Source: Bacillus kwashiorkori
Lineage (GTDB): Bacteria > Bacillota > Bacilli > Bacillales > Caldibacillaceae
Direction: 5' to 3'
Length of the DNA stretch: 64,000 nt
Assembly: GCF_001375515.1 (NCBI RefSeq)
Contig: NZ_CTDX01000014.1
Coordinates: 62,001-126,000 of the forward strand
The first letter of the stretch is position 1; each line of letters begins with the position of its first letter. The notes beneath the pieces are model-generated. The model was not told where the DNA came from. It did not search any database and worked only from the letters and a program-made list of their open reading frames with translations. Made by a program: the position numbers and the translations under genes. Positions 22,480-31,280 of this stretch are shown in pieces.

Positions 22480-23214
22480 GTGAGAAGTGGAAATCCGAGC
22501 TTAAGAGAAAACACGTTTAATGATTATCAAGGATTAGGTTATCAAAATGAAATGACGATTTCTGGTACCGTAAATAAGACATTTATTTTATTAGTCTTAG
22601 TAACGGCTAGTGCAGCATTTACATGGTACTTATATTTTACCGGACAAAATGTGATGCCATATTTGATTACGGGAGCGATTGGCAGCTTTATTTTTGCTTT
22701 AATAACTATTTTTGCGAAGAAGGCTGCTCCAGTAACTGCCCCAATTTATGCTATTTTAGAGGGACTATTTATTGGTGGTATATCGGCATTTTATGAAGAA
22801 CAAGTAGAAGGTATAACGTTTATGGCTGTATCGTTAACTTTTGCAGTGTTATTCGGATTATTGCTCGTCTATAAATCTGGTTTAATTAAAGTTACTCAAA
22901 ATTTTCGTCTCGGTATATTTGCTGCAACACTCGGGATATTTCTAGCCTATTTTTTACATTTTATTTTGAGTTTTTTCGGGATGTCGATTCCTTTTATTCA
23001 TGATTCTGGCCCAATTGGCATCGGTGTGAGTGTATTTATTGTAATTATTGCAGCCTTAAACTTAGTGCTTGATTTTGATTTTATTGAAAAAGGGGCGGAA
23101 ATGCGTTGTCCGAAATATTTGGAATGGTATGCTGCATTCGGTTTAATGGTGACACTTGTATGGCTTTATTTAGAAATATTACGGCTTCTGTCTAAAATTT
23201 TCTCCAGGGATTAA
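22480..23214 (+). CDS. Bax inhibitor-1/YccA family membrane protein
   Basis: 244-residue protein with seven hydrophobic segments, from about residue 30 to the C-terminus. The order of segments and motifs such as PVTAPIYAILEGLFIGGISAF and the acidic DFDFIEKGAE near the C-terminus mark the bacterial BaxI_1 family. The GTG start at 22480 is preceded by GGAGGG with six-base spacing; an earlier in-frame ATG at 22453 has no binding site. Family members in bacteria have been linked to calcium leak and protease control. No such role can be shown from this locus. Confidence 0.8.
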   Translation: MRSGNPSLRENTFNDYQGLGYQNEMTISGTVNKTFILLVLVTASAAFTWYLYFTGQNVMPYLITGAIGSFIFALITIFAKKAAPVTAPIYAILEGLFIGGISAFYEEQVEGITFMAVSLTFAVLFGLLLVYKSGLIKVTQNFRLGIFAATLGIFLAYFLHFILSFFGMSIPFIHDSGPIGIGVSVFIVIIAALNLVLDFDFIEKGAEMRCPKYLEWYAAFGLMVTLVWLYLEILRLLSKIFSRD

Positions 23215-23310
23215 CGTAGATCGACAATGAAAAAGCGATAAAATTGCTAGTGAGGGGAATGGAAGTTAAAATAGTTACTAGTAATAATAAAGGGATTAAG
23301 GGGGATATTT

Positions 23311-23865
23311 ATGCAATTAAATGATTGGTTTCAAAAGGGGATTTCCTTTGAACAGTACATTGAGCAGATGGAGCGAAATAAAGAGAAGATGCTTTCCATC
23401 TATAGTCAATTTGAATTAACCGACAATCAAGTGGAAAAGTTAACAAGTTTAGCAACAGAAGAAATACGTGTCATTGCCATTACGGAAGATTGGTGTGGGG
23501 ATGCGATGTTAAATAATCCAATCTTAATGAGGATTGCTGAAAGAGCTAAAATGAATGTCCACTTTTTACTGCGTGATCAAAATTTAGAATTAATGGATCA
23601 GTATTTAACGAACGGTACATCCCGTGCAATCCCGATATACATATTTCTGAATGGGGCAGGAGAGGAAATTGCTGTTTGGGGTCCAAGATCAAAGGAAATG
23701 CAACAATTTGTATTAGAAGAAAGAGAAAAATTACCACCACAAGAGGCAGAAGATTTTTCCGATAAACAACAAGAAATGTACCGAAATATTACGAAGCGTT
23801 TTTTAACTGATAAGACTGTATGGGATAATGTTGCCGACAGTATTATTGCGACATTAGTTAGATAA
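23311..23865 (+). CDS. Thioredoxin-fold protein with a single cysteine (WCGD)
   Basis: 184-residue soluble protein of the thioredoxin family variant often labelled Thioredoxin_9. The fold is suggested by EEIRVIAITEDWCGDA, RDQNLELMDQYL and the cis-proline region SRAIPIYIFLN. Residue Cys62 is the only cysteine: the usual CxxC is replaced by CGDA. A classical dithiol oxidoreductase cycle is therefore unlikely unless a partner thiol takes part. ATG 23311 follows AAGGGGG. It stands alone and ends with a terminator. Confidence 0.75.
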   Translation: MQLNDWFQKGISFEQYIEQMERNKEKMLSIYSQFELTDNQVEKLTSLATEEIRVIAITEDWCGDAMLNNPILMRIAERAKMNVHFLLRDQNLELMDQYLTNGTSRAIPIYIFLNGAGEEIAVWGPRSKEMQQFVLEEREKLPPQEAEDFSDKQQEMYRNITKRFLTDKTVWDNVADSIIATLVR

Positions 23866-24008
23866 ATATTTTTATCAAAAATGTCTTCAAGCGATAGACT
23901 TGTGAATTACTACATTAAAAAATTCGTACGATAATTTGCAGTTATTTTTCGGATTAGGGGAGTATAAAACCTTTTATAATGTTTATTTAGGGTAAGTAAA
24001 ATGTAATC

Positions 24009-24043
24009 ATGCTTGGGAAGACCACTATCCCAAGCATTTTTCA
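24009..24043 (+). terminator. Terminator after the thioredoxin-fold gene
   Basis: Perfect arms ATGCTTGGGA (24009-24018) and TCCCAAGCAT (24028-24037) followed by TTTTTC. Confidence 0.85.
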
Positions 24044-24106
24044 TAAATTTAGTAATGTTGCCCTATCGTCAAAGGTAGGAATAATACGTTCATAAGGGGC
24101 GAGCAA

Positions 24107-25090
24107 ATGAAGAAATGGATTTTACCGTTGGTTGCATTGCTAATATTAAGTGGCTGTAATAATTTTCCTGTATATAAACAAAACGGACTTGAACAGCTAA
24201 TTGTTCAAAGGGAAACAATCCAAGAGCAATTTGTTGATCTAGAAGTGATTCAACTAGACGATGATTATGAGATAACGGTTGTGTTTCCGTTCAAAGCTTA
24301 TGAAGAATATATTCGAATTGTAAACAAGCAAGGAAGTCAAGATGAGTCTAGTCAATTAAAAGATATTTTTCAAGAAACAGTGATAGATAATATTGCCACT
24401 TACTGCTTTCTCACAAAACCTAATTCCATCCATTATGATCATTATATTAATAACCCACCACCGTTAAAAGGTGATTTATTAAAAACATATTTAAAAGAAC
24501 TTGATAAAGAAGCGATATTAATGATGATAGCAAAAGGGCTTACGGAATCAAGAGATCTATTAAAGGGACCAAAAAAGGGAAATGTTTGTGTTTTACCAGC
24601 ACCAACATTTTCATATTCAAGTGGAATCGCTAAAGGAGAACGAAATATGATTTTATTTTATCGTAATATTAATGATTTAGATTCTCTTTTTGATGTGATA
24701 ACGCATGAGTATCATCATAATGCACTCGCAAATTTAGCTCCAACCCATAATTATATTACTCTCCTAGAACAGCTTATTATTGAGGGGAAAGCAACTTACT
24801 TTGAAAGTTTATTAAACCAAGAATCAGTTCTGAATGGTGGGGAAGAATATGAAAATCATGAGCTTGTGAAAGTAGTATTAGAAAACTTAGATTCATATAG
24901 TAGTGAGTTCAATGAAAAGGTTTTATTCGGTGATGACGAGAGGTTTCCACCAAATTATGGATATTATTTAGGATATACGATAGTGAAAGAGTATGTTGAG
25001 AAGCACCCGCAACTTTCAATTGAAGAATGGACGAAGGCAGATCCAGAAGAAATTCTAGAAAATACCGAGGATTGGAAGCACAGCTATTAA
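24107..25090 (+). CDS. DUF2268-type lipoprotein with zinc-protease motif
   Basis: 327-residue predicted lipoprotein. The signal peptide ends in LILSGC with Cys17. A metalloprotease-type motif HEYHH gives His200, Glu201 and His204 in THEYHHNALANL, and a downstream Glu in IIEGKATYFESLL could be the third ligand. This arrangement is that of the DUF2268 putative Zn-dependent proteases. ATG 24107 follows AAGGGGCGAG. The next gene starts 32 bases after its stop, so the two are probably co-transcribed. Substrate unknown. Confidence 0.72.
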   Translation: MKKWILPLVALLILSGCNNFPVYKQNGLEQLIVQRETIQEQFVDLEVIQLDDDYEITVVFPFKAYEEYIRIVNKQGSQDESSQLKDIFQETVIDNIATYCFLTKPNSIHYDHYINNPPPLKGDLLKTYLKELDKEAILMMIAKGLTESRDLLKGPKKGNVCVLPAPTFSYSSGIAKGERNMILFYRNINDLDSLFDVITHEYHHNALANLAPTHNYITLLEQLIIEGKATYFESLLNQESVLNGGEEYENHELVKVVLENLDSYSSEFNEKVLFGDDERFPPNYGYYLGYTIVKEYVEKHPQLSIEEWTKADPEEILENTEDWKHSY

Positions 25091-25122
25091 ACATGGAATG
25101 GAATGAAAGGGGGCAACCTTCT

Positions 25123-27051
25123 TTGAAGTATTATAAAAAAGCAATCTTCACTTTATTACTCGTTTGTTTCATTGTAATGAGTTATCCAATGATCTACGCC
25201 AACGCAGCTATAAAAGAGATTGATAAGTTGGAGATTTTTGCTTACGTATTACCGGACGGTGATTTATATGTGGAAGAGTTATATAGTTATAACTTTATCG
25301 GGAAACATGATAGTATTTCGCGGATTATTGAGTTAGATAAATCGACTAGAGTGGAATTTTTTGAAGGATATAAAGTTCCAAATGATGTTGCCACTTGGTA
25401 TGAATTGCCTGAGGAGCTAGAATCATTAACGGTTACTAGAGATGAAAGTACATATAACGTTCTGGATAGTTACCAAAATGAGCGGAGGAAAGTATTTTAT
25501 CGATATCGCCTTGATAGTGTGGTGAGAAAATATAAAGATGTCGGTGACTTAACTTGGAATTTTTTTAGCCCACTTCAAATGGATGACATAAAGGAATTGA
25601 CTATAACCATTTTTTTATCGGAACAAGAATATTTCCCACCGTATACATATGGATTTATTCACGATTTAACAAATGGAAAAATGGAGGTTACTTCTCATTC
25701 ATTATATTACTATAACAAAAACATTAGAGGAGGTTCACCGATTGAGTTTCGCCTCGTTTTTCCAGCTGATTTTTTATATGATCAGAAGATAGACGAAAAT
25801 GAAGCGATGCTCGAGACGATTTTGGCTGAGGAAAAAATATATAAACAGCGCTTATCTCGGCATAATGCGTGGCTGCCGATTATGGATGACTTTTATATGT
25901 ACTTCACCGTTATTGTACTGCTGTTAACGGTATTCTCCATTTTTTATCCGCCACGATTGATTCGATTGTTTTCTAGTGCAGAACGGTTGAACTCGGTAGA
26001 ACAACTAGATTCCTTAACATTGTTAGCCTTTAGAAGAAAGCTGAAATTTCATTACCAAGATATTATTGCGGGGTTATATAGTCTTGTGCAAAAACAATAT
26101 GTTCGCGTGGAATGGATAGCTGCAAAGGAAGCCTATCAGCAAGATGAACGGGCTCCAAAGATGGTACCGAAATTGATTTTAGTAACACCGTTAGAAACAT
26201 TAAAAAAACACGAGCAATATTTAGTGGAATGGCTTTTTACAACTGAGAATAATGAAAAAGTTTTCGTATTGGATTATTTACCAGTACTGACTAATTATGA
26301 GAAGACAAATGATTGGCGAAACTATGATGAGCATGTAAGGAACCGAAAGTTGTTTCGCAAAAAAATCAAGGAATGGGCAAAATTAGTGCGAACAGATGAA
26401 GAATTGAATAAATGGATTCGGCAAACTAAATTTCGCCAACTTTTGTTTTATATCGTCACTCCTTTCTGGTTATTAACGACGGTAGTGACTGCTGGAGTGA
26501 TAGGAATGGCAGATAGCTTTGATTTATTCACTTTACTTTTTTTTCTTGTTGGAACGTATTTAACTTTATATTTTACTAAAAAGAACGGTCCAATGATGTT
26601 AGCCTTATATTTTTTATTTTTTGGCTTTTCCATCGGTTACATTTGGAATTTAAATATTTTAATGTATGAATTATTAGCCCTTTTACTAGCAATTATTTCG
26701 CTATTCGTTCCAAAAGTGTATTCAACAAAATTAGGTGCACCAATGCAGAAAACAATTAATAAATGGTGGAAGGAAGTTCGCAGCGGAAAAATGCAGTTTC
26801 ATAACTTTAGTGGTATGGAAAGGTCATTCCAGCATGCAATTGTTTTAGATTTCGGTCCTCATTTTTATTCTGTGTATTTAAAAAACTTAGAAGAGATAAG
26901 CGAAGAGTGCTTGTTTTTACAGCACGGTGAAGAGATAATGGGACTTTTTCGCTATCAAGCGTCAAAAATTAATTTAACGTATGCCACTAGACCTTGGCGA
27001 AGTAGTCGGGCGTATCAGTCGTCTCGTGATCGGGTGGTTGAGCATTTTTAA
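25123..27051 (+). CDS. DUF2207 membrane protein
   Basis: Large membrane protein of about 642 residues. A signal/anchor segment (IFTLLLVCFIVMSYPMI) leads into an extracytoplasmic domain of the DUF2207 type (IDKLEIFAYVLPDGDLYVEE). A single membrane helix follows near residue 265, then a cytoplasmic region, then about four helices clustered near residues 445-540 and a soluble tail. I chose TTG 25123 because AAAGGGGG lies nine bases upstream; ATG 25093 overlaps that signal's upstream sequence. It follows the DUF2268 lipoprotein gene and ends in a terminator. Function unknown. Confidence 0.68.
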   Translation: MKYYKKAIFTLLLVCFIVMSYPMIYANAAIKEIDKLEIFAYVLPDGDLYVEELYSYNFIGKHDSISRIIELDKSTRVEFFEGYKVPNDVATWYELPEELESLTVTRDESTYNVLDSYQNERRKVFYRYRLDSVVRKYKDVGDLTWNFFSPLQMDDIKELTITIFLSEQEYFPPYTYGFIHDLTNGKMEVTSHSLYYYNKNIRGGSPIEFRLVFPADFLYDQKIDENEAMLETILAEEKIYKQRLSRHNAWLPIMDDFYMYFTVIVLLLTVFSIFYPPRLIRLFSSAERLNSVEQLDSLTLLAFRRKLKFHYQDIIAGLYSLVQKQYVRVEWIAAKEAYQQDERAPKMVPKLILVTPLETLKKHEQYLVEWLFTTENNEKVFVLDYLPVLTNYEKTNDWRNYDEHVRNRKLFRKKIKEWAKLVRTDEELNKWIRQTKFRQLLFYIVTPFWLLTTVVTAGVIGMADSFDLFTLLFFLVGTYLTLYFTKKNGPMMLALYFLFFGFSIGYIWNLNILMYELLALLLAIISLFVPKVYSTKLGAPMQKTINKWWKEVRSGKMQFHNFSGMERSFQHAIVLDFGPHFYSVYLKNLEEISEECLFLQHGEEIMGLFRYQASKINLTYATRPWRSSRAYQSSRDRVVEHF

Positions 27052-27077
27052 AGGCGGCAATAATTAGCCGCCTTTTC
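27050..27077 (+). terminator. Terminator after the DUF2207 gene
   Basis: Arms AAAGGCGGC (27050-27058) and GCCGCCTTT (27067-27075), overlapping the stop codon. Confidence 0.8.
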
Positions 27078-27172
27078 TCATGGGAAGAGAGGTTACGCCA
27101 ACAAATATGACTACTAATAAAATAGGCATCTCGTTACAGCGAATGTTCATCACAAGATCTATCTATTTTCTC

Positions 27173-28621
27173 CTATATTTTAATAGAAACATATTTCAAT
27201 TCGAGAAATTCGTCGATACCAAAATGTCCTCCTTCTCTTCCTAAACCACTTTCCTTCATACCGCCAAATGGTGCTTGAGCAATGGATGGCAAACTATCAT
27301 TTAAACCGACAATCCCGTATTCTAGCTTTTCGTAAACATAGATGGCAGTCTTTAAGTTTTCCGTAAAAGCATAGGCGGCTAAGCCAAATGGAGAATGATT
27401 AGCCCGTTCAATTACTTCTTCTTTTGTTTTAAAAGTAGTGACAGGAGCAACGGGACCAAATGTTTCTTCATTCATAATTTTCATCTCATCGGTCACATCG
27501 TTAATAATCGTAGGCTGGACAAAATAACCGCCTTCCAAATCAGTAACCCGCTTTCCGCCACAAGCAATGGAAGCTCCGTTAGCAACGGCATCATCAATAT
27601 GACTTTTTACCTTTAAGTAAGCATTTTCATCGATGAGTGGACCGATATGCGTATTTGCTTCGAGACCATAACCTACTTTTAATTTTTTCGTTTCTTCTGC
27701 TAGTTTTTCGACAACTTCTGCTGCAATCGATTCATGGACGTAAATTCGATTTGTACAAATACATGTTTGGCCACTATTGCGGAATTTTGACTGGATAACT
27801 CCTTGAACAGCTAAATCAATATTTGCATCATCAAAAATAATGAATGGCGCGTGTCCGCCAAGTTCTAAAGATACTTTTTTTACTGTATCCGCCGCACCTT
27901 TCATCAAATATTTCCCGACAGCCGTGGAGCCAGTGAAAGTTAATTTTCGCACCCGTGAGTCTTCTAACCAAGCTGCACCGATTGCTTTCGGGTCTCCAGT
28001 GACGACGTTAATTACACCAGGAGGAATACCGGCTATTTCTGCTGCTTCTGCAAGCTTTAGTGCAGTTAATGGTGTTTGTTCGGCTGGTTTAATCACTGTC
28101 GTACAACCAGCAGCAAGGGCAGGGGCCACTTTTCTCGTAATCATTGCCGCCGGGAAATTCCACGGTGTTATGACGGCAGTCACTCCAACAGGTTGTTTTA
28201 AAACGAGAATTCTTTTATCAGGTGCAGATGCAGGTATCGTTTCTCCGTAAATCCGTTTTGCTTCTTCTGCATACCAAGAAATAAAACTAGCTGCATATGT
28301 AATTTCTCCAAGTGCCTCTTTCATTGGCTTTCCATTCTCTAATACTAACGTTTCAGCAATTTCATGCTTATGGTCGAGAATGCAATCGTACCATCTTTTT
28401 AATAAGTGGCTCCGTTCCTCAGCTGTTTTTTCTGACCACTTTTGAAAAGCTTCATGACTAGCGGTAACCGCAAGTTTTGCATCTTCGTAACTACCTTTTG
28501 GAACCGAGGCAATTTTTTGTCCATTCGCAGGATTATATACGTTAAATGAATCATTACTAATTGCTTTTACCCATTCTCCATTAATAAACATTCGATTAAG
28601 TAGTACCGTCCGTAGCGACAT
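27173..28621 (-). CDS. gabD: Succinate-semialdehyde dehydrogenase-type aldehyde dehydrogenase (GabD)
   Basis: 482-residue NAD(P)-dependent aldehyde dehydrogenase. Motifs: VITPWNFPAAMITRK, FTGSTAVGKYL, the general-base Glu in LELGGHAPF and the nucleophilic Cys in SGQTCICTNR, with the Phe/Gly-rich end PFGGMKESGLGREGG. The CICTNR active site and overall sequence favour the GabD/SSADH branch, which feeds GABA-derived succinate semialdehyde into the TCA cycle. No gabT is adjacent. ATG at 28621 follows GGAGG on the minus strand. A TATAAT lies just upstream (28652-28657 in plus coordinates). Confidence 0.85.
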   Translation of the reverse strand: MSLRTVLLNRMFINGEWVKAISNDSFNVYNPANGQKIASVPKGSYEDAKLAVTASHEAFQKWSEKTAEERSHLLKRWYDCILDHKHEIAETLVLENGKPMKEALGEITYAASFISWYAEEAKRIYGETIPASAPDKRILVLKQPVGVTAVITPWNFPAAMITRKVAPALAAGCTTVIKPAEQTPLTALKLAEAAEIAGIPPGVINVVTGDPKAIGAAWLEDSRVRKLTFTGSTAVGKYLMKGAADTVKKVSLELGGHAPFIIFDDANIDLAVQGVIQSKFRNSGQTCICTNRIYVHESIAAEVVEKLAEETKKLKVGYGLEANTHIGPLIDENAYLKVKSHIDDAVANGASIACGGKRVTDLEGGYFVQPTIINDVTDEMKIMNEETFGPVAPVTTFKTKEEVIERANHSPFGLAAYAFTENLKTAIYVYEKLEYGIVGLNDSLPSIAQAPFGGMKESGLGREGGHFGIDEFLELKYVSIKI

Positions 28622-29131
28622 TACAACACCTCCAGAATAATTGCTACTACAATTATACTAAATTTTTAAAAAATTAAAAGACCCCTTTTGTAAAAAATGC
28701 TGTGTAAAATATAGTTCGTCATAGTAGCTAAAATACTAGCAAAATAATATCCTTGCGACTTTAATATACTTTATCCCATATTAACGGGTAGTATGACTGA
28801 CGACACAAATTTTAAATAAAACGATAAGGTAAGGCGGGAGTCAAACTGCCCGCATACATACGGTTAGTTAGACAAGCAATGGTCGCTACATAAGTATTGT
28901 CACAAAGGTTGGCATGTGTAGCCTCTTGTTTTTTACATAGGGGGATGAAACAGGCGGAAACTACGATCATCTTTGTCGATCTGCACGTCGGACTTCTTTC
29001 TCGTGGTAGAATTACTTTTTCCACAAATGAAAATATCATGTTACAGTAAAAACAGTAGAAAAAAGTGTAGGGTTTTTCGTCGAACTTATCGTCTATTAGG
29101 ATGAAACTTATTTTTAAAGGAGGGGAGAGAG
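28622..29131. other. Intergenic region between gabD and the ECF operon
   Basis: Divergent spacer of about 510 bases with no supported gene. It must hold the promoter of the ECF sigma operon. Two ECF-like candidates are seen: GGAAAC (28956) with 15 bases to CGAT (28977), and TGTAGG (29066) with about 18 bases to CGTC (29090). Neither matches well enough to call. A minus-strand frame of 123 codons across it is not convincing. Confidence 0.4.
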
Positions 29132-29671
29132 ATTCAACTTGATACATTAATAAAAAAGGCTCAGTCAGGAAATCAACAAGCATTTCGCCTGCTAGTGGAA
29201 ATGTTCAAAAACGATGTATTTCGCCTAGTGTATGGTGTTTTGCGAAATCAAAAAGATGCAGAAGACGCAGCACAAGAAGTGTTTTTGAAAATTTTCACAT
29301 CTCTCCCTAAATATGAAAATCAAGGTTTTAAAACATGGATATCAAGAATTGCCATCAATCATGCCATTGATATAAAACGAAAACAAGCACGGATGCGTGA
29401 AGAAGTATCCGATACATATTTAGAGACAGCAAGTGAGGAACGATCAGTAGAAGAAACCATTATTCAGGAGGAAAAGCGTAGAAAAATTCAGGAGAGGATA
29501 CGGGACTTGCCGGAAAATTATCGAGATGTCATTTACGGGTATTACATCCTTGAAAAATCATACGAACAATTAGCTAATGAACAACAAGTCCAAGTAAAAA
29601 CGATTGAAACAAAACTGTATCGGGCTCGAGTTTGGATAAAAAAACATTGGAAGGAGGAAGAGTTTTTATGA
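29132..29671 (+). CDS. ECF-type RNA polymerase sigma factor, likely ATT start
   Basis: Extracytoplasmic-function sigma factor. Region 2 is NDVFRLVYGVLRNQKDAEDAAQ followed by EVFLKIF; region 4 is LPENYRDVIYGYYILEKSYE through VKTIETKLYRARVWIKKHW. The first normal start codon in frame, GTG 29195, would remove the start of region 2. The frame continues upstream as LDTLIKKAQSGNQQAFRLLV, which is what ECF factors have there. The only sensible start is ATT 29132, six bases after AAAGGAGGGG, giving 179 residues. A TTG at 29139 is out of frame. Its stop overlaps the anti-sigma start (ATGA). Confidence 0.85.
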   Translation: MQLDTLIKKAQSGNQQAFRLLVEMFKNDVFRLVYGVLRNQKDAEDAAQEVFLKIFTSLPKYENQGFKTWISRIAINHAIDIKRKQARMREEVSDTYLETASEERSVEETIIQEEKRRKIQERIRDLPENYRDVIYGYYILEKSYEQLANEQQVQVKTIETKLYRARVWIKKHWKEEEFL

Positions 29672-30147
29672 AATCTCAATCTAGGCATTTTCTTATTGAT
29701 GAATGGCGGCAATATCGAAATGGTGAAGTGGAAGAGAAAAAGGCAGAAAAGATGGAAGAGCATCTTTATAACTGTGACCAATGTTTAAATCTATATATCG
29801 AGGCAACGGATACAATTTTGGATATAGCTATCCAAGATGAAATGGCTTTTACTAATGGGGTTATGGAGCAAATAAATTCACTCGTTTCAATAGAGCAAGA
29901 CCGTGAGAAAACAAGGAAATCAAGGAAGAAAAACTATTATAGACAAAAATGGCTACATTATTGTGTAGCTGCTAGTGCGACGTTATTTTTGATGTCATCT
30001 GGTATTTTTGATAAAGTCGCTAGCGAAATGATATCGGTACAAGAGGAAAGTTTTCAAGAAAGCAAATCATTTACGGTAGAGATTATGAATAAAACAACAG
30101 GTTTTATTGACTTCATTATGAGTGATGAAAGAGAAGGAGGAAAATAA
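29668..30147 (+). CDS. Zinc-binding anti-sigma factor (ZAS type)
   Basis: 159-residue membrane protein predicted to hold the preceding sigma factor. The N-terminal cytoplasmic domain has the ZAS motif H-x3-C-x2-C in EEHLYNCDQC. One transmembrane helix (about residues 100-118, HYCVAASATLFLMSSGIF) is followed by a short extracytoplasmic tail of about 40 residues. ATG 29668 follows AAGGAGGAAG and overlaps the sigma stop by four bases, a sign of translational coupling. This pairing is the standard ECF control module. Confidence 0.88.
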   Translation: MKSQSRHFLIDEWRQYRNGEVEEKKAEKMEEHLYNCDQCLNLYIEATDTILDIAIQDEMAFTNGVMEQINSLVSIEQDREKTRKSRKKNYYRQKWLHYCVAASATLFLMSSGIFDKVASEMISVQEESFQESKSFTVEIMNKTTGFIDFIMSDEREGGK

Positions 30148-30150
30148 CTA

Positions 30151-31224
30151 GTGAAAAACCCAATTTTAGCATTTTTACTTGCCTTTTTCCCAGGTGCTGG
30201 ACTTTTATATTTAGGGAAAATTCGGGGGCTATTTTATACGTTTGCAGTAATAGCTTCTCCCTTCCTATTTTACTTCTTATATGGTATGAGCGGCTGGTGG
30301 GATATTTTTATCTTTTTAGGATTTGGCTTTACCATTTTATTTTACTTAATCAATTTTATCGATACGGCTGTGACAGCATCCAAGCTGTATGGGAAATCCG
30401 TTTCGCAAAATAATCCAGAACAAAGAACGAAATCAAATGAACAAGAAAGGTTTTTTACTATTATTTTGTCCTTTGTACCAGGGCTCGGACATTTGCAACT
30501 TAACTTAATGAACCGTGGACTTACATTGTTAATTGCTTTTATTGGGCTTGCTGGCATGATTATCTTCGTTACTTTGTTGACAGGACGTGGCGAGTTTTTA
30601 ATCTTTAGTATCTTTTTACTTGTTATTTGGATCTTTGGCTTTTTTGATGCAATGAAGCAGTTGGAGAAAAAACAGCGAGGAGAATTGCTTGAGGATAGAA
30701 GTATTCTTGAAGAATTGGAAATGCGACGGGAAGATGGAAAGAAAAGTAAATCGGTCGCAACCATTTTGTCGTTATTCCCTGGAGCAGGTCATCTTTATTT
30801 AGGTTATCAAAAGCGGGGAATTCAACTAATGGCGCTGTTTTTGTTTTCTATTTATGTGCTAGATTTTCTAAGATTAGGTCTTTTCCTATTTCTTATTCCA
30901 ATTATTTGGTTTTATAGCTTTTTTGACGGGATGCAAAAAGCGAGTAATTATGAACAAGGAGAGGTAAATGATGTTCCTATCATCTCTTATTTAATAAATC
31001 ATCAACGTTGGGTTGGAGTTGGCTTAATATTAATTGGGGCCTACTACTTAGCAAATAATATCATTATTCCATCGTTAGCCCCAAAACTGGAAGCTATGTG
31101 GGAAATAGACATTTATTACTTGTTTGACCGCTATTTCCAAACAGCAATTGTGTCTGCCTTATTTATTTTTGGCGGGATCAAGCTGTTGTTTAGTAGTAGA
31201 AAGGTAGAAGAGCATGGAAAATAA
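30151..31224 (+). CDS. Multi-spanning membrane protein with three internal FPGAG repeats
   Basis: 357-residue membrane protein built from three copies of a TM2-like unit. The repeats start at Phe13 (FPGAGLLYLG), Phe108 (FVPGLGHLQL) and Phe209 (FPGAGHLYLG). Each is followed by a basic turn ending in RG and then two hydrophobic helices; the first two repeat units end near F(I/F)D. A further helix pair closes the protein. GTG 30151 has GAAGGAGG ten bases upstream. As third gene of the ECF operon it is a likely effector or sensor of envelope stress. No enzyme motif seen. Confidence 0.72.
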   Translation: MKNPILAFLLAFFPGAGLLYLGKIRGLFYTFAVIASPFLFYFLYGMSGWWDIFIFLGFGFTILFYLINFIDTAVTASKLYGKSVSQNNPEQRTKSNEQERFFTIILSFVPGLGHLQLNLMNRGLTLLIAFIGLAGMIIFVTLLTGRGEFLIFSIFLLVIWIFGFFDAMKQLEKKQRGELLEDRSILEELEMRREDGKKSKSVATILSLFPGAGHLYLGYQKRGIQLMALFLFSIYVLDFLRLGLFLFLIPIIWFYSFFDGMQKASNYEQGEVNDVPIISYLINHQRWVGVGLILIGAYYLANNIIIPSLAPKLEAMWEIDIYYLFDRYFQTAIVSALFIFGGIKLLFSSRKVEEHGK

Positions 31225-31280
31225 TAGCGGTATTTCTGCTGGTTTTTTCCTAAACTATAAATTAAACAGGAGGAGAGAAG

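Noticed and set aside
28956-28980. ECF-type promoter GGAAAC - 15 - CGAT for the sigma operon
   Set aside because: The -10 is not CGTC or CGTA and the site is about 150 bases from the gene; kept only as a possibility in the spacer entry.
29139-29152. TTG as the start of the ECF sigma gene
   Set aside because: It is out of frame and meets a stop after three codons (TTG ATA CAT TAA).
28812-29183. Minus-strand open frame of 123 codons overlapping the sigma gene start
   Set aside because: No ribosome binding site, unbalanced composition, and it runs antisense into the convincing start region of the ECF sigma gene.
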